Shown: positions 1 to 11,185 of the stretch, piece after piece
How positions within the stretch are numbered: position 1 is the first letter of the stretch
How the letters are laid out: each line of letters begins with the position of its first letter
Assembly (NCBI GenBank): GCA_009703455.1
Contig: WLGB01000008.1
Coordinates: 1 to 41,960 of the forward strand
Length of the DNA stretch: 41,960 bases
Source: Actinomycetota bacterium
Lineage (GTDB): Bacteria; Actinomycetota; Actinomycetes; Actinomycetales; Microbacteriaceae
Direction: 5' to 3'
Notes under the pieces: generated by a model
Database searches by the model: none
The model's input: the letters and a program-made list of their open reading frames with translations, nothing else
What the model was told of the DNA's origin: nothing
Made by a program: the position numbers and the translations under genes

Positions 1-1224
1 GTGCAGCGCTACATCCATAAGTACTTGATCAAAGGCTCGGTTCATAAAGGTTGCATAAACTGCAACAACCGGGTGCAGTCCCCCGAAAGCCATTCCCGCT
101 GCAGATGTCACAGCATGTTGCTCGGCAATTCCCACATCAAACACTCGATCTGGATACCTGGCTGCGAACTTGTGCATGCCAACAGGAATTAGCATTGCGG
201 CGGTTATTCCAACCACGGACTTGTCGCGACCTGCTATCTCAACAATTTCATCGGCGAAAACAGCGGTCCAAGATCGCTTGCCTGAAGAGCCAACAGCCTT
301 ACCAGTGCCAGGGTCGATTTGGCCCACGGCGTGGAATTGATCTGCTTCGTCACTTACGGCTGGATCATATCCCTTACCTTTTTGAGTGATGGCATGCACG
401 AGCACGGGGTTGGCGTACTTCTTTGCTTGGCGAAGAGCAGCCTCCATTGCATGGAGGTCATGACCGTCTACTGGTCCAATGTATTTCAAGTCCAGGTTTG
501 GAAACATGCCCTTTGGTGCAAATGACCCCAGCAAGCCCTTTCCGGCGCCACGAAGGGTTGAGTAAGCCATACGGCCGACAGTTCCAAACTTGAAAAATAC
601 TTTCTTGCTGAATCGATACATCCTGCGATAAAACTTTTCCGTTCGGATGCCATTTAGGTATCTTGCGAGACCTCCAATAGTAGGGGCGTAGGATCGTCCA
701 TTGTCATTCACTACAATCACGAGTTTGCGGTCGTTGTCGTCAGAGATGTTATTCAATGCTTCCCATGTCATCCCACCAGTTAAAGCCCCGTCTCCAACCA
801 CTGCAATTACATATCGGTCGTTTTGCTCGGTTAGCTTATAGGCCTTTGCGATTCCATCCGCCCAAGATAAAGATGACGAAGCGTGAGAGCTTTCAACAAT
901 GTCGTGCTTGGACTCCGACCGTTGCGGATATCCTGCAAGGCCGTCCTTTTGACGAAGGGAATCAAAATCTTTTCTACCAGTTAGAATTTTGTGAACGTAG
1001 GACTGATGACCTGTGTCAAAGACGATGCTGTCTCTTGGGGAGTCAAAGACTTTGTGTATAGCAATTGTGGTTTCAACCACACCCAAGTTAGGTCCCAGAT
1101 GACCACCGGTCTTAGCTACCTTGGCAATCAAGAAATCCCTCACATCTTGGGCAAGCGCGACTAACTGCTTATGAGACAGTTGCTTTAGATCCGCAGGACC
1201 ATTGATCGAATCTAGAACAGCCAT
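1..1224 (-). CDS. dxs: 1-deoxy-D-xylulose-5-phosphate synthase, partial (C-terminus beyond window start)
   Basis: Minus-strand reading frame open to the window edge (absent from ORF track because it has no stop). Begins [21 protein letters not shown] and contains [64 protein letters not shown], typical of DXS. Confidence 0.95.
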   Translation of the reverse strand, partial: MAVLDSINGPADLKQLSHKQLVALAQDVRDFLIAKVAKTGGHLGPNLGVVETTIAIHKVFDSPRDSIVFDTGHQSYVHKILTGRKDFDSLRQKDGLAGYPQRSESKHDIVESSHASSSLSWADGIAKAYKLTEQNDRYVIAVVGDGALTGGMTWEALNNISDDNDRKLVIVVNDNGRSYAPTIGGLARYLNGIRTEKFYRRMYRFSKKVFFKFGTVGRMAYSTLRGAGKGLLGSFAPKGMFPNLDLKYIGPVDGHDLHAMEAALRQAKKYANPVLVHAITQKGKGYDPAVSDEADQFHAVGQIDPGTGKAVGSSGKRSWTAVFADEIVEIAGRDKSVVGITAAMLIPVGMHKFAARYPDRVFDVGIAEQHAVTSAAGMAFGGLHPVVAVYATFMNRAFDQVLMDVALH

Positions 1225-1258
1225 TTCAATTCCAACTTCTCTGTAGCTTCAAGTATTC

Positions 1259-3940
1259 CTACGCTGACACCAAAGACCTGAGGACGTACTGCAAAATGCC
1301 GCCGTGCCTGAAATAATCAGCCTCTCCCGGGGTGTCAATTCTTAGAACCGCGTCAAAAATTATCGTCGATTTCCCAGATGCTGAGTGTTCGGATGGGGCG
1401 GCGGTGACCTTGAGGGTTTTAGGAGTCTTGCCTTGATTTAGCTGCTCGACTCCTTCAATTTCGAAGATCTCAGTTCCATCTAGCCCGAGACTGTCAGCTG
1501 ATGCACCGACAGGGAATTCCAACGGAAGAACTCCCATGCCAATCAGGTTGCTTCGGTGAATTCGCTCAAAGCTTTCGGTTATGACTGCTCGAACCCCAAG
1601 CAGGCTTGTTCCCTTTGCTGCCCAGTCCCTTGAGGACCCTGAGCCATATTCTTTCCCAGCCAGAATCACAAGTGCAGTGCCAAGAGACTGGTAGTTCTGA
1701 CTTGCACCATAAATTGATGATTGGGCACCATCACTTGTAGTGAAATCCCGAGTGAATCCACCCTCAACGTTTTCAAGCAACTGGTTCCTAAGTCGGATGT
1801 TTGCAAAAGTTCCACGGATCATAACCTCGTGGTTCCCACGTCTTGATCCGTAGCTATTAAAGTCCACTCTCGAAACACCATGGTCGGTTAGATACTGCCC
1901 GGCAGGTGAGTCCGCCTTAATCGATCCAGCGGGGCTTATGTGATCGGTAGTCACAGAATCCCCTAGCTTCGCTAAGACTCTTGCACCCGAGATACTTTTT
2001 ACGGGAGTTGGGTCCATTGTCATTCCCTCAAAATAGGGAGGCTTCCTGACGTAAGTGGACTTGGCGTCCCAAGCGAAAGTGTCTCCCGTTGGTGTCTCCA
2101 AGGACTGCCATCGCTGGTCACCTTCGAACACTCCTGCGTATTGCTTGGTAAACATTCCGGAATTGATGGAAGAGTCCATGGTCTCCTGGACTTCGGCTGG
2201 CGTCGGCCATATATCCTTCAAGAAAACTTCCGACCCGTCAGTACCTGTGCCGAGGGAGTCCTTCTCAAAGTCGAAATCCATGGTTCCTGCAAGTGCGTAA
2301 GCAATAACCAGAGGAGGGGAGGCTAAGTAATTCATCTTCACGTCAGGGTTGATACGACCCTCGAAGTTTCGGTTTCCCGACAGAACCGCTGTAACCGCTA
2401 AGTCGTTGGCATTCACGGCGTCAGAGATCTCCTGATCTAATGGGCCAGAATTTCCAATGCAGGTGGTGCAGCCGTAACCCACTAGCTGAAATCCGAGTGC
2501 GTTAAGGTCTGTGGTAAGCCCAGACTTGTCGTAGTAGTCGGTAACAACTTTTGATCCTGGAGCCAGTGAGGTTTTAACCCACGGCTTTGACTTGAGGCCG
2601 CGAGCCACTGCCTTTCTTGCCAAAAGCCCAGCGGCTAACATCACCGAAGGGTTCGAGGTGTTGGTGCATGAAGTAATTGAGGCGATGCTCACGTGTCCGT
2701 GGTCCATCTGGAACTGTTTACCTTTTACCTGGGCTGGATTCGAGGACACGGACGCGTAAGCCTTTATGTCTTCGGAGAACTTGCGTTTGGAAGCTGAAAG
2801 CTCGATGCGGTCTTGGGGACGCTTTGGTCCGGCTATCGATGGAACGACAGACGACAGATCTAGTGAGATGTATTCGCTATAGCGAGGCTCGATAGCTGGA
2901 TCATGCCAGAAGCCCTGTGCCTTGCTATAAGCCTCAACAAGTGCAATCTCCTGTTCTGGTCTACCTGTGAAGCGCAGGTAGTCCAGGGTCACAGCATCAA
3001 TAGGGAAAATAGCCACAGTCGATCCAAACTCTGGACTCATGTTGCCAATGGTTGCGCGGTTTGCTAGCGGTACCGACGAAACTCCAGCACCATAAAACTC
3101 GACGAATTTGCCGACCACCCCATGCTTGCGAAGCATCTCGGTGATGGTTAGGACAACGTCGGTGGCTGTGGCCCCCATTGGGATTTGGCCAGTCAGCTTG
3201 AATCCCACGACTTTTGGAATCAGCATAGAAACTGGTTGCCCGAGCATTGCGGCCTCGGCTTCAATGCCACCAACCCCCCAACCAAGTACACCGAGACCAT
3301 TAATCATTGTGGTGTGAGAGTCGGTTCCGACGCAGGAGTCGGGATAGGCCTGGAGGACGCCGTCGACTGTTCGAGTCATAACTGTTCTGGCCAGGTACTC
3401 AATGTTTACCTGGTGGACAATTCCTGTGCCCGGTGGAACTACCTTGAAGTCATCAAAGGCCATCTGGCCCCAGCGTAGAAACTGATAGCGTTCAGCGTTT
3501 CGTTGGTATTCGTATTCCACATTTCGTTCAAACGCGTCCGCGGACCCAGCCACGTCTATTACCACCGAGTGGTCAATTACAAGTTCAGCGGGTGCCAGTG
3601 GGTTAATCTTCTTTGGATCTCCACCTAGATCAACCATTGCTTCACGCATGGTGGCAAGGTCGACCACACAAGGCACTCCAGTAAAGTCCTGCATGATTAC
3701 CCTGGCTGGAGTGAATTGTATTTCGGTGTCCGGCTCGGCCTTTGGGTCCCAGTCCACAATGGACTGAATGTGTGCGGCAGTAACGTTGGCTCCGTCTTCG
3801 GTGCGGAGAAGGTTCTCAAGCAAAATTTTCAGGCTGTAAGGAAGGGACTTGGAATCGAGCCTGCTTATGTCGAAGATGCGGTAATTCTTGTCCGCCACCT
3901 TGAGCTCACGACTGACGCCGAAACTGTCTACCTTTGACAT
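1259..3940 (-). CDS. acnA: aconitate hydratase A
   Basis: 893 aa; [79 protein letters not shown] are aconitase signatures. Confidence 0.97.
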   Translation of the reverse strand: MSKVDSFGVSRELKVADKNYRIFDISRLDSKSLPYSLKILLENLLRTEDGANVTAAHIQSIVDWDPKAEPDTEIQFTPARVIMQDFTGVPCVVDLATMREAMVDLGGDPKKINPLAPAELVIDHSVVIDVAGSADAFERNVEYEYQRNAERYQFLRWGQMAFDDFKVVPPGTGIVHQVNIEYLARTVMTRTVDGVLQAYPDSCVGTDSHTTMINGLGVLGWGVGGIEAEAAMLGQPVSMLIPKVVGFKLTGQIPMGATATDVVLTITEMLRKHGVVGKFVEFYGAGVSSVPLANRATIGNMSPEFGSTVAIFPIDAVTLDYLRFTGRPEQEIALVEAYSKAQGFWHDPAIEPRYSEYISLDLSSVVPSIAGPKRPQDRIELSASKRKFSEDIKAYASVSSNPAQVKGKQFQMDHGHVSIASITSCTNTSNPSVMLAAGLLARKAVARGLKSKPWVKTSLAPGSKVVTDYYDKSGLTTDLNALGFQLVGYGCTTCIGNSGPLDQEISDAVNANDLAVTAVLSGNRNFEGRINPDVKMNYLASPPLVIAYALAGTMDFDFEKDSLGTGTDGSEVFLKDIWPTPAEVQETMDSSINSGMFTKQYAGVFEGDQRWQSLETPTGDTFAWDAKSTYVRKPPYFEGMTMDPTPVKSISGARVLAKLGDSVTTDHISPAGSIKADSPAGQYLTDHGVSRVDFNSYGSRRGNHEVMIRGTFANIRLRNQLLENVEGGFTRDFTTSDGAQSSIYGASQNYQSLGTALVILAGKEYGSGSSRDWAAKGTSLLGVRAVITESFERIHRSNLIGMGVLPLEFPVGASADSLGLDGTEIFEIEGVEQLNQGKTPKTLKVTAAPSEHSASGKSTIIFDAVLRIDTPGEADYFRHGGILQYVLRSLVSA

Positions 3941-3998
3941 TGACTACTCCCTAGATCCGCAGGGTTCTTCGAACTCCGCTCCAACCAAAATACCATCC

Positions 3999-4670
3999 CT
4001 ATCGGGGCTTCAAAACTGTGGCACGAAGCATAAGCCAGGTGCTTAAAATCACTAATGCATAGAGCGGAGGACCCATTGCCACCCTGGCGGTGGCTAGCAG
4101 TTCAGTGTTATGCGAAAAATAAAGAGGTAACTGAACAACTAACCTTAAACTGAAAAAACCTACCCAGAATGCAGTTATTGCCGAATAGATTGTCAAAACC
4201 CTTCGATTTTTCCGCCAGCTCATGTCGTGCCCACGAAGCAACTCAACCAAAACCCCAATAACTGGCCAGCGCACCAGAATCGAGATGAGAAGGACAGTTC
4301 CATATGCGGCATTAGTGATAAAGCCCGGAATAAAGTAGTCCACCGCTTGGCCGCCCTCGCGAAGTGCTAACCATGCTGCGAAACCCACGGCAAATGCTCC
4401 TATCAAAGCACTTGAAGCAGACTTTCGGGTGACTAATCGATAGAGAATAAATATCGCCGAGGTGCCTCCCGCCATGATTACGGATGTAAGTGCCTGGCCG
4501 CTGATTGCAAAGCTTGTTCCAAAAAGCACACTCGGCAGGATTGTTTCTATAACCCCAAGCCAACCGCCCATGCCAGCAAGTAGTGACTTGCGATCAAACT
4601 TAAGATTGCCGTTATCGGACGATATACCAAGCCTTTTTGCAGCTGAATCGCGAAGCTCCTCGTTCGACAT
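3999..4670 (-). CDS. DUF3159 family membrane protein
   Basis: 223 aa multi-pass hydrophobic protein; position next to DUF3710 and dut is the usual actinobacterial neighbourhood. Confidence 0.75.
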   Translation of the reverse strand: MSNEELRDSAAKRLGISSDNGNLKFDRKSLLAGMGGWLGVIETILPSVLFGTSFAISGQALTSVIMAGGTSAIFILYRLVTRKSASSALIGAFAVGFAAWLALREGGQAVDYFIPGFITNAAYGTVLLISILVRWPVIGVLVELLRGHDMSWRKNRRVLTIYSAITAFWVGFFSLRLVVQLPLYFSHNTELLATARVAMGPPLYALVILSTWLMLRATVLKPR

Positions 4671-5248
4671 TAGGGATTGACCTGCTTCGAACCAGCTGGA
4701 GCCGTCAACTGAAGTAATTCTTTTGGTGGCATCGGCGAATTGCCACGCATCACAACAACAGACCGAAAGATGTCAACCATGTAAGTCATGGCGAGAGGGT
4801 CTGAGAGTGCAAGCCCTGAAATTACTCCGCGCAGAAACCACTTCGGTCCGTCAACTCCAATGAACTTGGCTAATCGAAAACCACCACCGCGGTTTGGTAT
4901 CTGAGCGTTCAGCTCTGGCCCTAACGGACCAACCACAGTTTCAGTTTTTCCGTTTTGGGATTGAATGGACTGCTCGAGAGTTTGCCGAATCTCGTGCCAA
5001 ATTCCCTCACTGCCTGGCGCGCTGAAGGCCTGCAACTGAAGCGTCGATCCTTGGTGATCAACAGTCAGAGCGACGATGCGACTGGAAGCTTCGGCAACCT
5101 CAAGTTTTAGGCTGACGTCCTCGCGAATCGGTAGCTGTAAAGCTCCAAAATCAATTGATGGACGCAATTGTATAACTTCGCTGGAATCAAATGGCCCGGC
5201 TGTCGTTCGATCTACTGGCGCCGACTTGAAATTTCCGTATTCGACCAT
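4670..5248 (-). CDS. DUF3710 family protein
   Basis: 192 aa; GPFDSSEV, IDFGALQLP, EVAEASSRIVALTVDHQGSTLQLQAFSAP, GVDGPKWFLRGVISG are DUF3710-like; abuts dut. Confidence 0.8.
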   Translation of the reverse strand: MVEYGNFKSAPVDRTTAGPFDSSEVIQLRPSIDFGALQLPIREDVSLKLEVAEASSRIVALTVDHQGSTLQLQAFSAPGSEGIWHEIRQTLEQSIQSQNGKTETVVGPLGPELNAQIPNRGGGFRLAKFIGVDGPKWFLRGVISGLALSDPLAMTYMVDIFRSVVVMRGNSPMPPKELLQLTAPAGSKQVNP

Positions 5249-5683
5249 TTAGGCTCGACCACTCGAACCGAATCCGGTTTCGCCTCGCTCGCTCGCAGGT
5301 AGATTCTCAACCGCAATAAACTTTGCTGTCTCTACTGACTGAATAAGTAGTTGTGCGATTCGGTCCCCAGCGGCCACTTCGAAATCCACTTCGGAGCTGT
5401 TAAACAAAATCACCATTATCTCGCCTCGATATCCGGCATCAATAGTTCCTGGGGTATTCAAAACCGTGATTCCGTGTTTTATTGCAAGTCCTGACCGAGG
5501 ATGGACAAGTCCAACATAACCTGCAGGTAGAGCAATCGACACTCCGGTAGGCACAAGAGCTCTTGAACGAGCCGGCAGGGTGACTGCAATCGTTGATTTA
5601 AGATCGGCTCCAGCATCGCCAGGCTTAGCATAGAGCGGCTCAAAGCCCGCAGGAGCTGTTATTAGAACTGGAACTTCATTCAT
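5249..5683 (-). CDS. dut: dUTP diphosphatase
   Basis: Internal ATG at 5683 (MNEVPVLITAPAGFEPLYAKPGDAGADL). Motifs PGDAGADL, PRSGLAIKHGI, NTPGTIDAGYRGEI, GDRIAQLLIQ, ERGETGFGSSGR. The longer ORF start overlaps the divergent gene. Confidence 0.95.
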   Translation of the reverse strand: MNEVPVLITAPAGFEPLYAKPGDAGADLKSTIAVTLPARSRALVPTGVSIALPAGYVGLVHPRSGLAIKHGITVLNTPGTIDAGYRGEIMVILFNSSEVDFEVAAGDRIAQLLIQSVETAKFIAVENLPASERGETGFGSSGRA

Positions 5684-5708
5684 CACAACACAGCGTAATC
5701 TAGAAACC

Positions 5709-6170
5709 GTGTCCGACCTAAATCCGATGGAGCCTGTCATATACCGAGAACGGGTTAGGCCAAACTTCGGAACTTTTGCTGCCACCACAGCTCTACTGCC
5801 CGCCATAACTTTAGTTTCAGAACCATTTGACTTTCGTATTGGACTGGTACTTGGAGCGGTTCTTGTGTTCGGGATTTGGCTAGCCTTGTTCTTTTTCGCT
5901 CCCGTCATTCAAGTCAGTGGCACACATCTTGCAGCCGGGCGGGCTAGGATTCCACGGTCACTACTGGGCAAAATTCGTGAAGTACCAAAAGAGGAAATAT
6001 TTTATGAACGTGGGCCAGGTCTGAATCCAGCTTCCTACAAAGTTTTTCAGGGCACTGTAAAAACGGCTGTCAAAATTGACATTGACGACCCACAAGACCC
6101 AACACCGTATTGGATTATCTCAACAAGAAAACCAGCTCAGTTGGTTATCGTTTTAAACTCGAGGACCTAA
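5709..6170 (+). CDS. DUF3093 family membrane protein
   Basis: 153 aa, GTG start; YRERVRP N-terminus, two TM segments, C-terminal DDPTPYWIISTRKPAQLVIVL typical of DUF3093; divergent to dut. Confidence 0.8.
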   Translation: MSDLNPMEPVIYRERVRPNFGTFAATTALLPAITLVSEPFDFRIGLVLGAVLVFGIWLALFFFAPVIQVSGTHLAAGRARIPRSLLGKIREVPKEEIFYERGPGLNPASYKVFQGTVKTAVKIDIDDPQDPTPYWIISTRKPAQLVIVLNSRT

Positions 6171-6451
6171 ACGTCACATTCTGAACAGATTGGTCCGTTC
6201 TTGGTCTTTCTGGAAACCAAAGATCTGTGCTTCACAATAAAACAACTAGAGCAAGTGAACTCGTCATCCTGCGGCGGCAAAACCACCACCTCTAGGTCTT
6301 CCGAAACTACATCGGGTATTGAAAACGAGTCGCCAGAGTCGTCTACCTCAGTGTCCGAGGCGCCGGTCTTAGCTGGGCCACGCTCTTTAATTGCCTCGAT
6401 GGACTCAGTGTCATCGTCAGCTTTTCTAGGTGCGTCGTAATCGGTTGCCAT
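6167..6451 (-). CDS. DUF4193 family zinc-ribbon-like protein
   Basis: Start at MATDYDAPRKADDDTESIEAIKERG (94 aa); ends FTCSSCFIVKHRSLVSRKTKNGPICSECDV, the conserved DUF4193 C-terminus. Confidence 0.88.
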   Translation of the reverse strand: MATDYDAPRKADDDTESIEAIKERGPAKTGASDTEVDDSGDSFSIPDVVSEDLEVVVLPPQDDEFTCSSCFIVKHRSLVSRKTKNGPICSECDV

Positions 6452-6500
6452 CGTTGGACCCTTCGGTTGTACTGTAAGCGCTAGTAGTGTCCAACAAAAT

Positions 6501-6560
6501 CCCGTCAATAGCAAACCGACACAGCGGGAATTTCCTGTAAAACCCCCGTGTATTGACGGG
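6501..6560. repeat. Perfect 10-bp inverted repeat in the DUF4193/sepH divergent promoter region
   Basis: CCCGTCAATA (6501-6510) and TATTGACGGG (6551-6560); each arm carries an outward-facing TTGACG -35-like hexamer. Confidence 0.8.
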
Positions 6561-6608
6561 TTTGGCTGGTCTCATACTGGCACACTTGGAAACTAGGAGA
6601 TAAAGGCC

Positions 6609-7637
6609 ATGAAAGACATAAAGTTTTTGGGTTCGGAGGGCGATTTCCTATTGCTTGAGGATTCCGAGGGGCAGCGATATAGGCTGCTTGTGGACGAGGC
6701 TGTAAGGCGAGCCAGCAAGGGCGATTCCACAGACCGGCTAGACGCTCCAACCATCACTCCTAGACAGATTCAAGAAGAAATCAGGGTAGGGCGTTCTATA
6801 GAGGATGTAATTGCCGCCAGTGGCGCCCCCGAAGAGTACGTCCGTAAGTTCGCACAACCTGTTCTTGACGAGCTAACGCACGCGGTACTCAACGCCCTAA
6901 CCGTGAGGCTAGAAATTGCGGGAGATCGATTTAATGAACCTGCCGCCCGGGAATTTGGGGACATTATTAAATCCAGGCTTGTCGCCAGCGGAGCCGGCAT
7001 CGAACGATGGTCGGCTATGAAGGCCCCTGAGCACGGCTTTTACATTTACTGTGCATTTGAAATCAATGGCGAAACTAAAAAGGCAACCTGGACCTACGAT
7101 CCGAAAAGGCTTGCTCTTGCGCCTGAAAACGACGTCGCAATCGCATTGTCTTCGAACGATAGATTGACCACGCAAGCCCCAAGACTTCGAAAAGTAGCAA
7201 CCGAGCCAACTGGTCTAACTCAAAGCCTTGAAGAGACTGTGGATTTGGCTGCAACCATGCCAACGGCCTTTAAGCCTTTGATTGTCACGGCTGGAGATCA
7301 AGATGAACCCGCGATGTCGGACACCGCTGATCTTTTAGAAGCTCTGCGGAAAAAAAGGAGCTCGAGGGAGTCTGTTGAAACTCTTGACCCTCACCCACCC
7401 ACCGAGGGGCTTCGAATTGTGGAGCTGCCAGATGAGAGCTTCTACGAAACCGACTTCAACCCTGTCCCAACTCCTATTCAAGATCTCGAACCCGAGGCTC
7501 GGACCGAGATTCAAATCGAACCAGAGCCAACACCTGCGCCGGTTGTGAGCCCGCAGCAAGCTTCCCCGAAACGAGGACGAGCATCAATTCCTAGTTGGGA
7601 TCAGATTGTTTTCGGTACCAAGACCGAGGACTCGTAG
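6609..7637 (+). CDS. sepH: SepH-like septation protein (DUF3071)
   Basis: 342 aa; MKDIKFLGSEGDFLLLEDSEGQRYRLLVDEAVRRA and RPRQIQEEIRVGRSIEDVIAASGAPEEYVRKFAQPV-type HTH region; SD AGGAG upstream. Confidence 0.88.
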   Translation: MKDIKFLGSEGDFLLLEDSEGQRYRLLVDEAVRRASKGDSTDRLDAPTITPRQIQEEIRVGRSIEDVIAASGAPEEYVRKFAQPVLDELTHAVLNALTVRLEIAGDRFNEPAAREFGDIIKSRLVASGAGIERWSAMKAPEHGFYIYCAFEINGETKKATWTYDPKRLALAPENDVAIALSSNDRLTTQAPRLRKVATEPTGLTQSLEETVDLAATMPTAFKPLIVTAGDQDEPAMSDTADLLEALRKKRSSRESVETLDPHPPTEGLRIVELPDESFYETDFNPVPTPIQDLEPEARTEIQIEPEPTPAPVVSPQQASPKRGRASIPSWDQIVFGTKTEDS

Positions 7638-7648
7638 AACTCAGTTCG

Positions 7649-8755
7649 CTAAAAAACAAGTAGGGGAATTTCCCACTCAGCTTTACTCATGCCGCCGTGC
7701 TGTCCAATCATTTCCAGCGATTTGGTTTTTGCAAATCCTCGGTGGTAAATCACTCGTTCGCCTTTTGGAAGCAGCACTAGATCCGGCGCCACCCGACTTG
7801 CAGCTTCTGAGAGCGGGTCTAGCCAGCCAGCACTAACTAATTCCTCGACCGTCACAACATCCACTAATCCAATGAGTTGTGTGGCTAATGAATCTCTTTT
7901 GTTTTGGAGATCAACATTTTCATTGAAATAAAGGTAACCAGCCCTAGGGTCCCCTCCGATCATCAGTAGATCCTCAAAAGCTGAGTACTGCTCCAAAAAG
8001 ACGTGGCTTGATTTGGGGACATCAATTACGCCGTGGTCTGCTGTAAGAATTGCCCCTGCGCCTTTGGGGAGAGCCTTGGTGAATTTCGAAACTATGGAAT
8101 CCAATTCTTCAATGGTCCCAAGCCACTTAGTTGAATTTGACCCAAACCTATGAGCTAGTTGATCTAGTTCGGGAACATACAAATAGATTAATGATCTTGG
8201 AGTCGACAGCTCGCGCTTGGCCAGCTCAAAACGTTGCTCTATTGTTTTACCCGCAATGTACTTTGCAGTCGGAGTGGTGGCTTTGGTAAAACCACTTTCA
8301 GCGTACTCAGCTGGCCCAACGGTTATCACGTTTAGGCCCTTTGTGGATGCTTGCTCGGATATGGTTTCTAGGTCTTGGTAAAGCCTTGGGGGAAACTCGT
8401 CGCCCAAATCATTCAATAGGTTTATGGCGCGGGCTTTAGAACGGTCGAACACGCGATAACCGATGAATCCATGTGTGCCGTTATTTTTTCCGGTGGCAAG
8501 ACTGGCAAGACTTGAGGCGGTAGTGGTAGGAAAGCCAGAGAAGAGTGTCTTCGATTCCGAAAGCTTCCTATTCAAGAAAGCCGCGTGAGCCCCTGCCGCT
8601 TTTATGTTGGCTACCCCAAGGCCATCAATGAGAATCACAACGTAGCTTTGCCGCGTTGGTAACCCAAGCGGATTGTTATGGCCGTCGAGCGCTAGGAATG
8701 CGCTGAGATTAGCTTCGGAAAGCCTCCCAAATGATTTTGGTACAGAAGGTAGCAT
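7649..8755 (-). CDS. alkaline phosphatase / nucleotide pyrophosphatase family protein
   Basis: VVILIDGLGVANIK, GFPTTTASSLASLATGKNNGTHGFIGY, ILTADHGVIDVP motifs. Internal start MLPSVPKSF (8755) preferred because the longer ORF (8803) overlaps the divergent topoisomerase start. Confidence 0.85.
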   Translation of the reverse strand: MLPSVPKSFGRLSEANLSAFLALDGHNNPLGLPTRQSYVVILIDGLGVANIKAAGAHAAFLNRKLSESKTLFSGFPTTTASSLASLATGKNNGTHGFIGYRVFDRSKARAINLLNDLGDEFPPRLYQDLETISEQASTKGLNVITVGPAEYAESGFTKATTPTAKYIAGKTIEQRFELAKRELSTPRSLIYLYVPELDQLAHRFGSNSTKWLGTIEELDSIVSKFTKALPKGAGAILTADHGVIDVPKSSHVFLEQYSAFEDLLMIGGDPRAGYLYFNENVDLQNKRDSLATQLIGLVDVVTVEELVSAGWLDPLSEAASRVAPDLVLLPKGERVIYHRGFAKTKSLEMIGQHGGMSKAEWEIPLLVF

Positions 8756-8788
8756 CGAATCTAAGTTTGCCACAGCAACAGGAAGACC

Positions 8789-11185
8789 ATGGCCAAAGAA
8801 CAAATCGATAAAGTTCCTGAGCGAATCTTTGACATCGACCTTTCCAAGGAGATGGAGGATTCGTTCCTTGAGTACTCTTACTCCGTTATTTACTCCAGGG
8901 CTTTGCCTGACGCCAGAGATGGGCTAAAGCCAGTCCATAGGCGCATCGTTTACCAAATGGGTGAGATGGGGCTTCGTCCCGACCGTGGGCATGTAAAGTC
9001 TGCTCGTGTCACCGGTGAGGTTATGGGAAAGCTTCACCCTCACGGCGATAGTGCAATCTACGATGCTCTGGTTCGCATGGCCCAACCATTTTCATTACGC
9101 GTTCCTCTTATAGACGGACATGGAAACTTCGGCTCCCTAGACGACGGCCCAGCCGCAGCTCGCTACACAGAGGTTCGGTTATCGGCGGCTGCCCTTGTCA
9201 TGAACGAAGGCTTGAGTGAGGACGTCGTTGACTTCAAACCCAACTATGACGCTCAGCTATCCGAACCCGAGGTGTTACCGGCTGCTTTTCCTAATCTGCT
9301 AGTAAATGGGGCTTCCGGTATCGCCGTAGGCATGGCAACCAATATGCCGCCGCATAACATGAGAGAAGTCGTCAAGGCCGCCGTTTACCTTCTCAGAACA
9401 CCAAAGGCCACGCTCGATGACTTAATGGCAATCGTCCCGGCACCTGATTTTCCAAACGGTGGAATCATCATGGTTGGAGAGGGCATTAAGGAAGCTTACG
9501 AAACTGGCCGAGGATCTTTCAAGACCAGGGCGCGAGTAAGCGTTGAGTCCGTTGCCCCAAGGAAGCTTGGATTGGTGGTGACTGAACTTCCCTACCTAGT
9601 AGGGCCAGAGAAAGTTATCGAAAAGATTAAGGAGGGCGTTAACTCCAAGAAGCTGCAGGGTATTTCTGACGTTATTGATCTAACCGACCGCACCAATGGT
9701 CTCAAGTTGATTATTGAGTTAAAAACTGGATTTGACCCTCAAGTGGTGCTCGATCTGTTGTATCGCTATACGCCAATGGAAGATAGCTTCGGCATCAACA
9801 ACGTTGCCTTGGTTGACGGACAGCCTCAAACTCTTGGGCTAAGAGACTTACTGGGCGTGTACTTAGCTCACCGAATTATCGTTATTAGACGTCGAAGTGA
9901 GAATCGTTTAGGTAAAAGGCAAGCAAGGCTTCATTTGGTTGAAGGAATGCTCCTTGCGATTGTTGGCATTGACGAGGTTATCCAGATAATCCGTAGCTCG
10001 GAGGAAGTCCAAGAAGCTAAAACCAAACTAATGGTCAAATTCAAATTGAGTGACATTCAGGCTGAATACATCCTTGAGCTTCGCCTGCGAAGACTCACAA
10101 AGTTTTCCAAGCTAGAGCTTGAAAATGAGAAGAAGCAGCTTTTGGTCGAAATTGCTGAGCTTGAAAAGATTCTAAAGAGCGACAAGATACTAAAGGATCT
10201 TGTCGCTACCGAGCTCGAAGAGGTAGCAAAAAACTACGGAGATGACCGAAGAACTTCTCTTCAGGCCGAAGGTGAGCAAGCCATTGTCCCGGCGTCTACC
10301 AAGAAACTAGTTAATGCTGAGCTCACCGACTCCCCCTCGGCAATAACTCTAACCCCAGCGGGCAGAGTGTTTAGGTCTGAAGACAGCAAGGAGCCAGCGT
10401 CTAGGAAAGACGGGTACCGAAATTGGTTTGCCACGACAACTAGAAGTGATGTTGTGTTTGTGACAGATTTGGGAAGAATGCTCCGCACTCACGTTGGTGA
10501 CATCCCAGTCGGTGGCTACGCAATGCATAACTCTGGAACGGCATCAGCGGAATTTCTAGGACTGGGAAAGAAGGAGCGGGTGCTTGGCGTGTTCCCAGTT
10601 GACGAAAAAGTTGTTGTCGCACTTGGGACAACCTCCGGAATCGTAAAGCGAGTTTCTCTCGACTTGCCGCAGAAGCCTGATTTTTCATGCATAAATTTGA
10701 AAGATGGAGACAAGCTTGTCGGTGCAGCTATTGCTTCAGATACCGATGAGCTGGTTTTCATCACCAGCGACGCCCAGCTACTTCGCTTTGACGCCAAGGC
10801 TGTTAGGCCACAAGGCATAAACGGAGCGGGGATAGCGGGAATCAAAACCGAGGGTGAAGTTATCTACTTCGGAGTTATAAAGCCCAAGGAGAAGAACGTA
10901 GTCCTTACTATCGCCAATAGCTCCGCATCTTTGCCGGGAACAGACGGTGGTGGGATGAAAGTTTCGAAGCTTGCCGAGTTCCCAAAAAAGGGCCGAGCAA
11001 CCGGCGGCGTGAGATGCCAAAAGTTTATTAGAGGACAAAATCAAATTGTTTTGGGCTATGTAGGACCTGAAAGTTTCCAGCTTTTGGACTCCAAAGGAAA
11101 GGTAATCGCCATGGACTATGAACTTCAAAAACGTGATGCCTCAGGAGCTGTTGCTCCAGCCATTAGCTACATCGGCCGAAGTTAG
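8789..11185 (+). CDS. parC: type IIA DNA topoisomerase subunit A (topoisomerase IV/gyrase A-like)
   Basis: 798 aa; [63 protein letters not shown] (catalytic Tyr), [20 protein letters not shown]. ParC versus GyrA assignment rests on context. Confidence 0.9.
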   Translation: MAKEQIDKVPERIFDIDLSKEMEDSFLEYSYSVIYSRALPDARDGLKPVHRRIVYQMGEMGLRPDRGHVKSARVTGEVMGKLHPHGDSAIYDALVRMAQPFSLRVPLIDGHGNFGSLDDGPAAARYTEVRLSAAALVMNEGLSEDVVDFKPNYDAQLSEPEVLPAAFPNLLVNGASGIAVGMATNMPPHNMREVVKAAVYLLRTPKATLDDLMAIVPAPDFPNGGIIMVGEGIKEAYETGRGSFKTRARVSVESVAPRKLGLVVTELPYLVGPEKVIEKIKEGVNSKKLQGISDVIDLTDRTNGLKLIIELKTGFDPQVVLDLLYRYTPMEDSFGINNVALVDGQPQTLGLRDLLGVYLAHRIIVIRRRSENRLGKRQARLHLVEGMLLAIVGIDEVIQIIRSSEEVQEAKTKLMVKFKLSDIQAEYILELRLRRLTKFSKLELENEKKQLLVEIAELEKILKSDKILKDLVATELEEVAKNYGDDRRTSLQAEGEQAIVPASTKKLVNAELTDSPSAITLTPAGRVFRSEDSKEPASRKDGYRNWFATTTRSDVVFVTDLGRMLRTHVGDIPVGGYAMHNSGTASAEFLGLGKKERVLGVFPVDEKVVVALGTTSGIVKRVSLDLPQKPDFSCINLKDGDKLVGAAIASDTDELVFITSDAQLLRFDAKAVRPQGINGAGIAGIKTEGEVIYFGVIKPKEKNVVLTIANSSASLPGTDGGGMKVSKLAEFPKKGRATGGVRCQKFIRGQNQIVLGYVGPESFQLLDSKGKVIAMDYELQKRDASGAVAPAISYIGRS

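Noticed and set aside
3960-3998. GTTCTTCGAAC near the acnA start as a LexA/SOS box
   Set aside because: Does not match the actinobacterial TCGAAC-N4-GTTCGA consensus; likely a chance short palindrome.
9025-9105. Possible quinolone-resistance change in the topoisomerase A subunit
   Set aside because: [18 protein letters not shown] retains the Ser and Asp at the usual QRDR positions, so no resistance substitution is evident.
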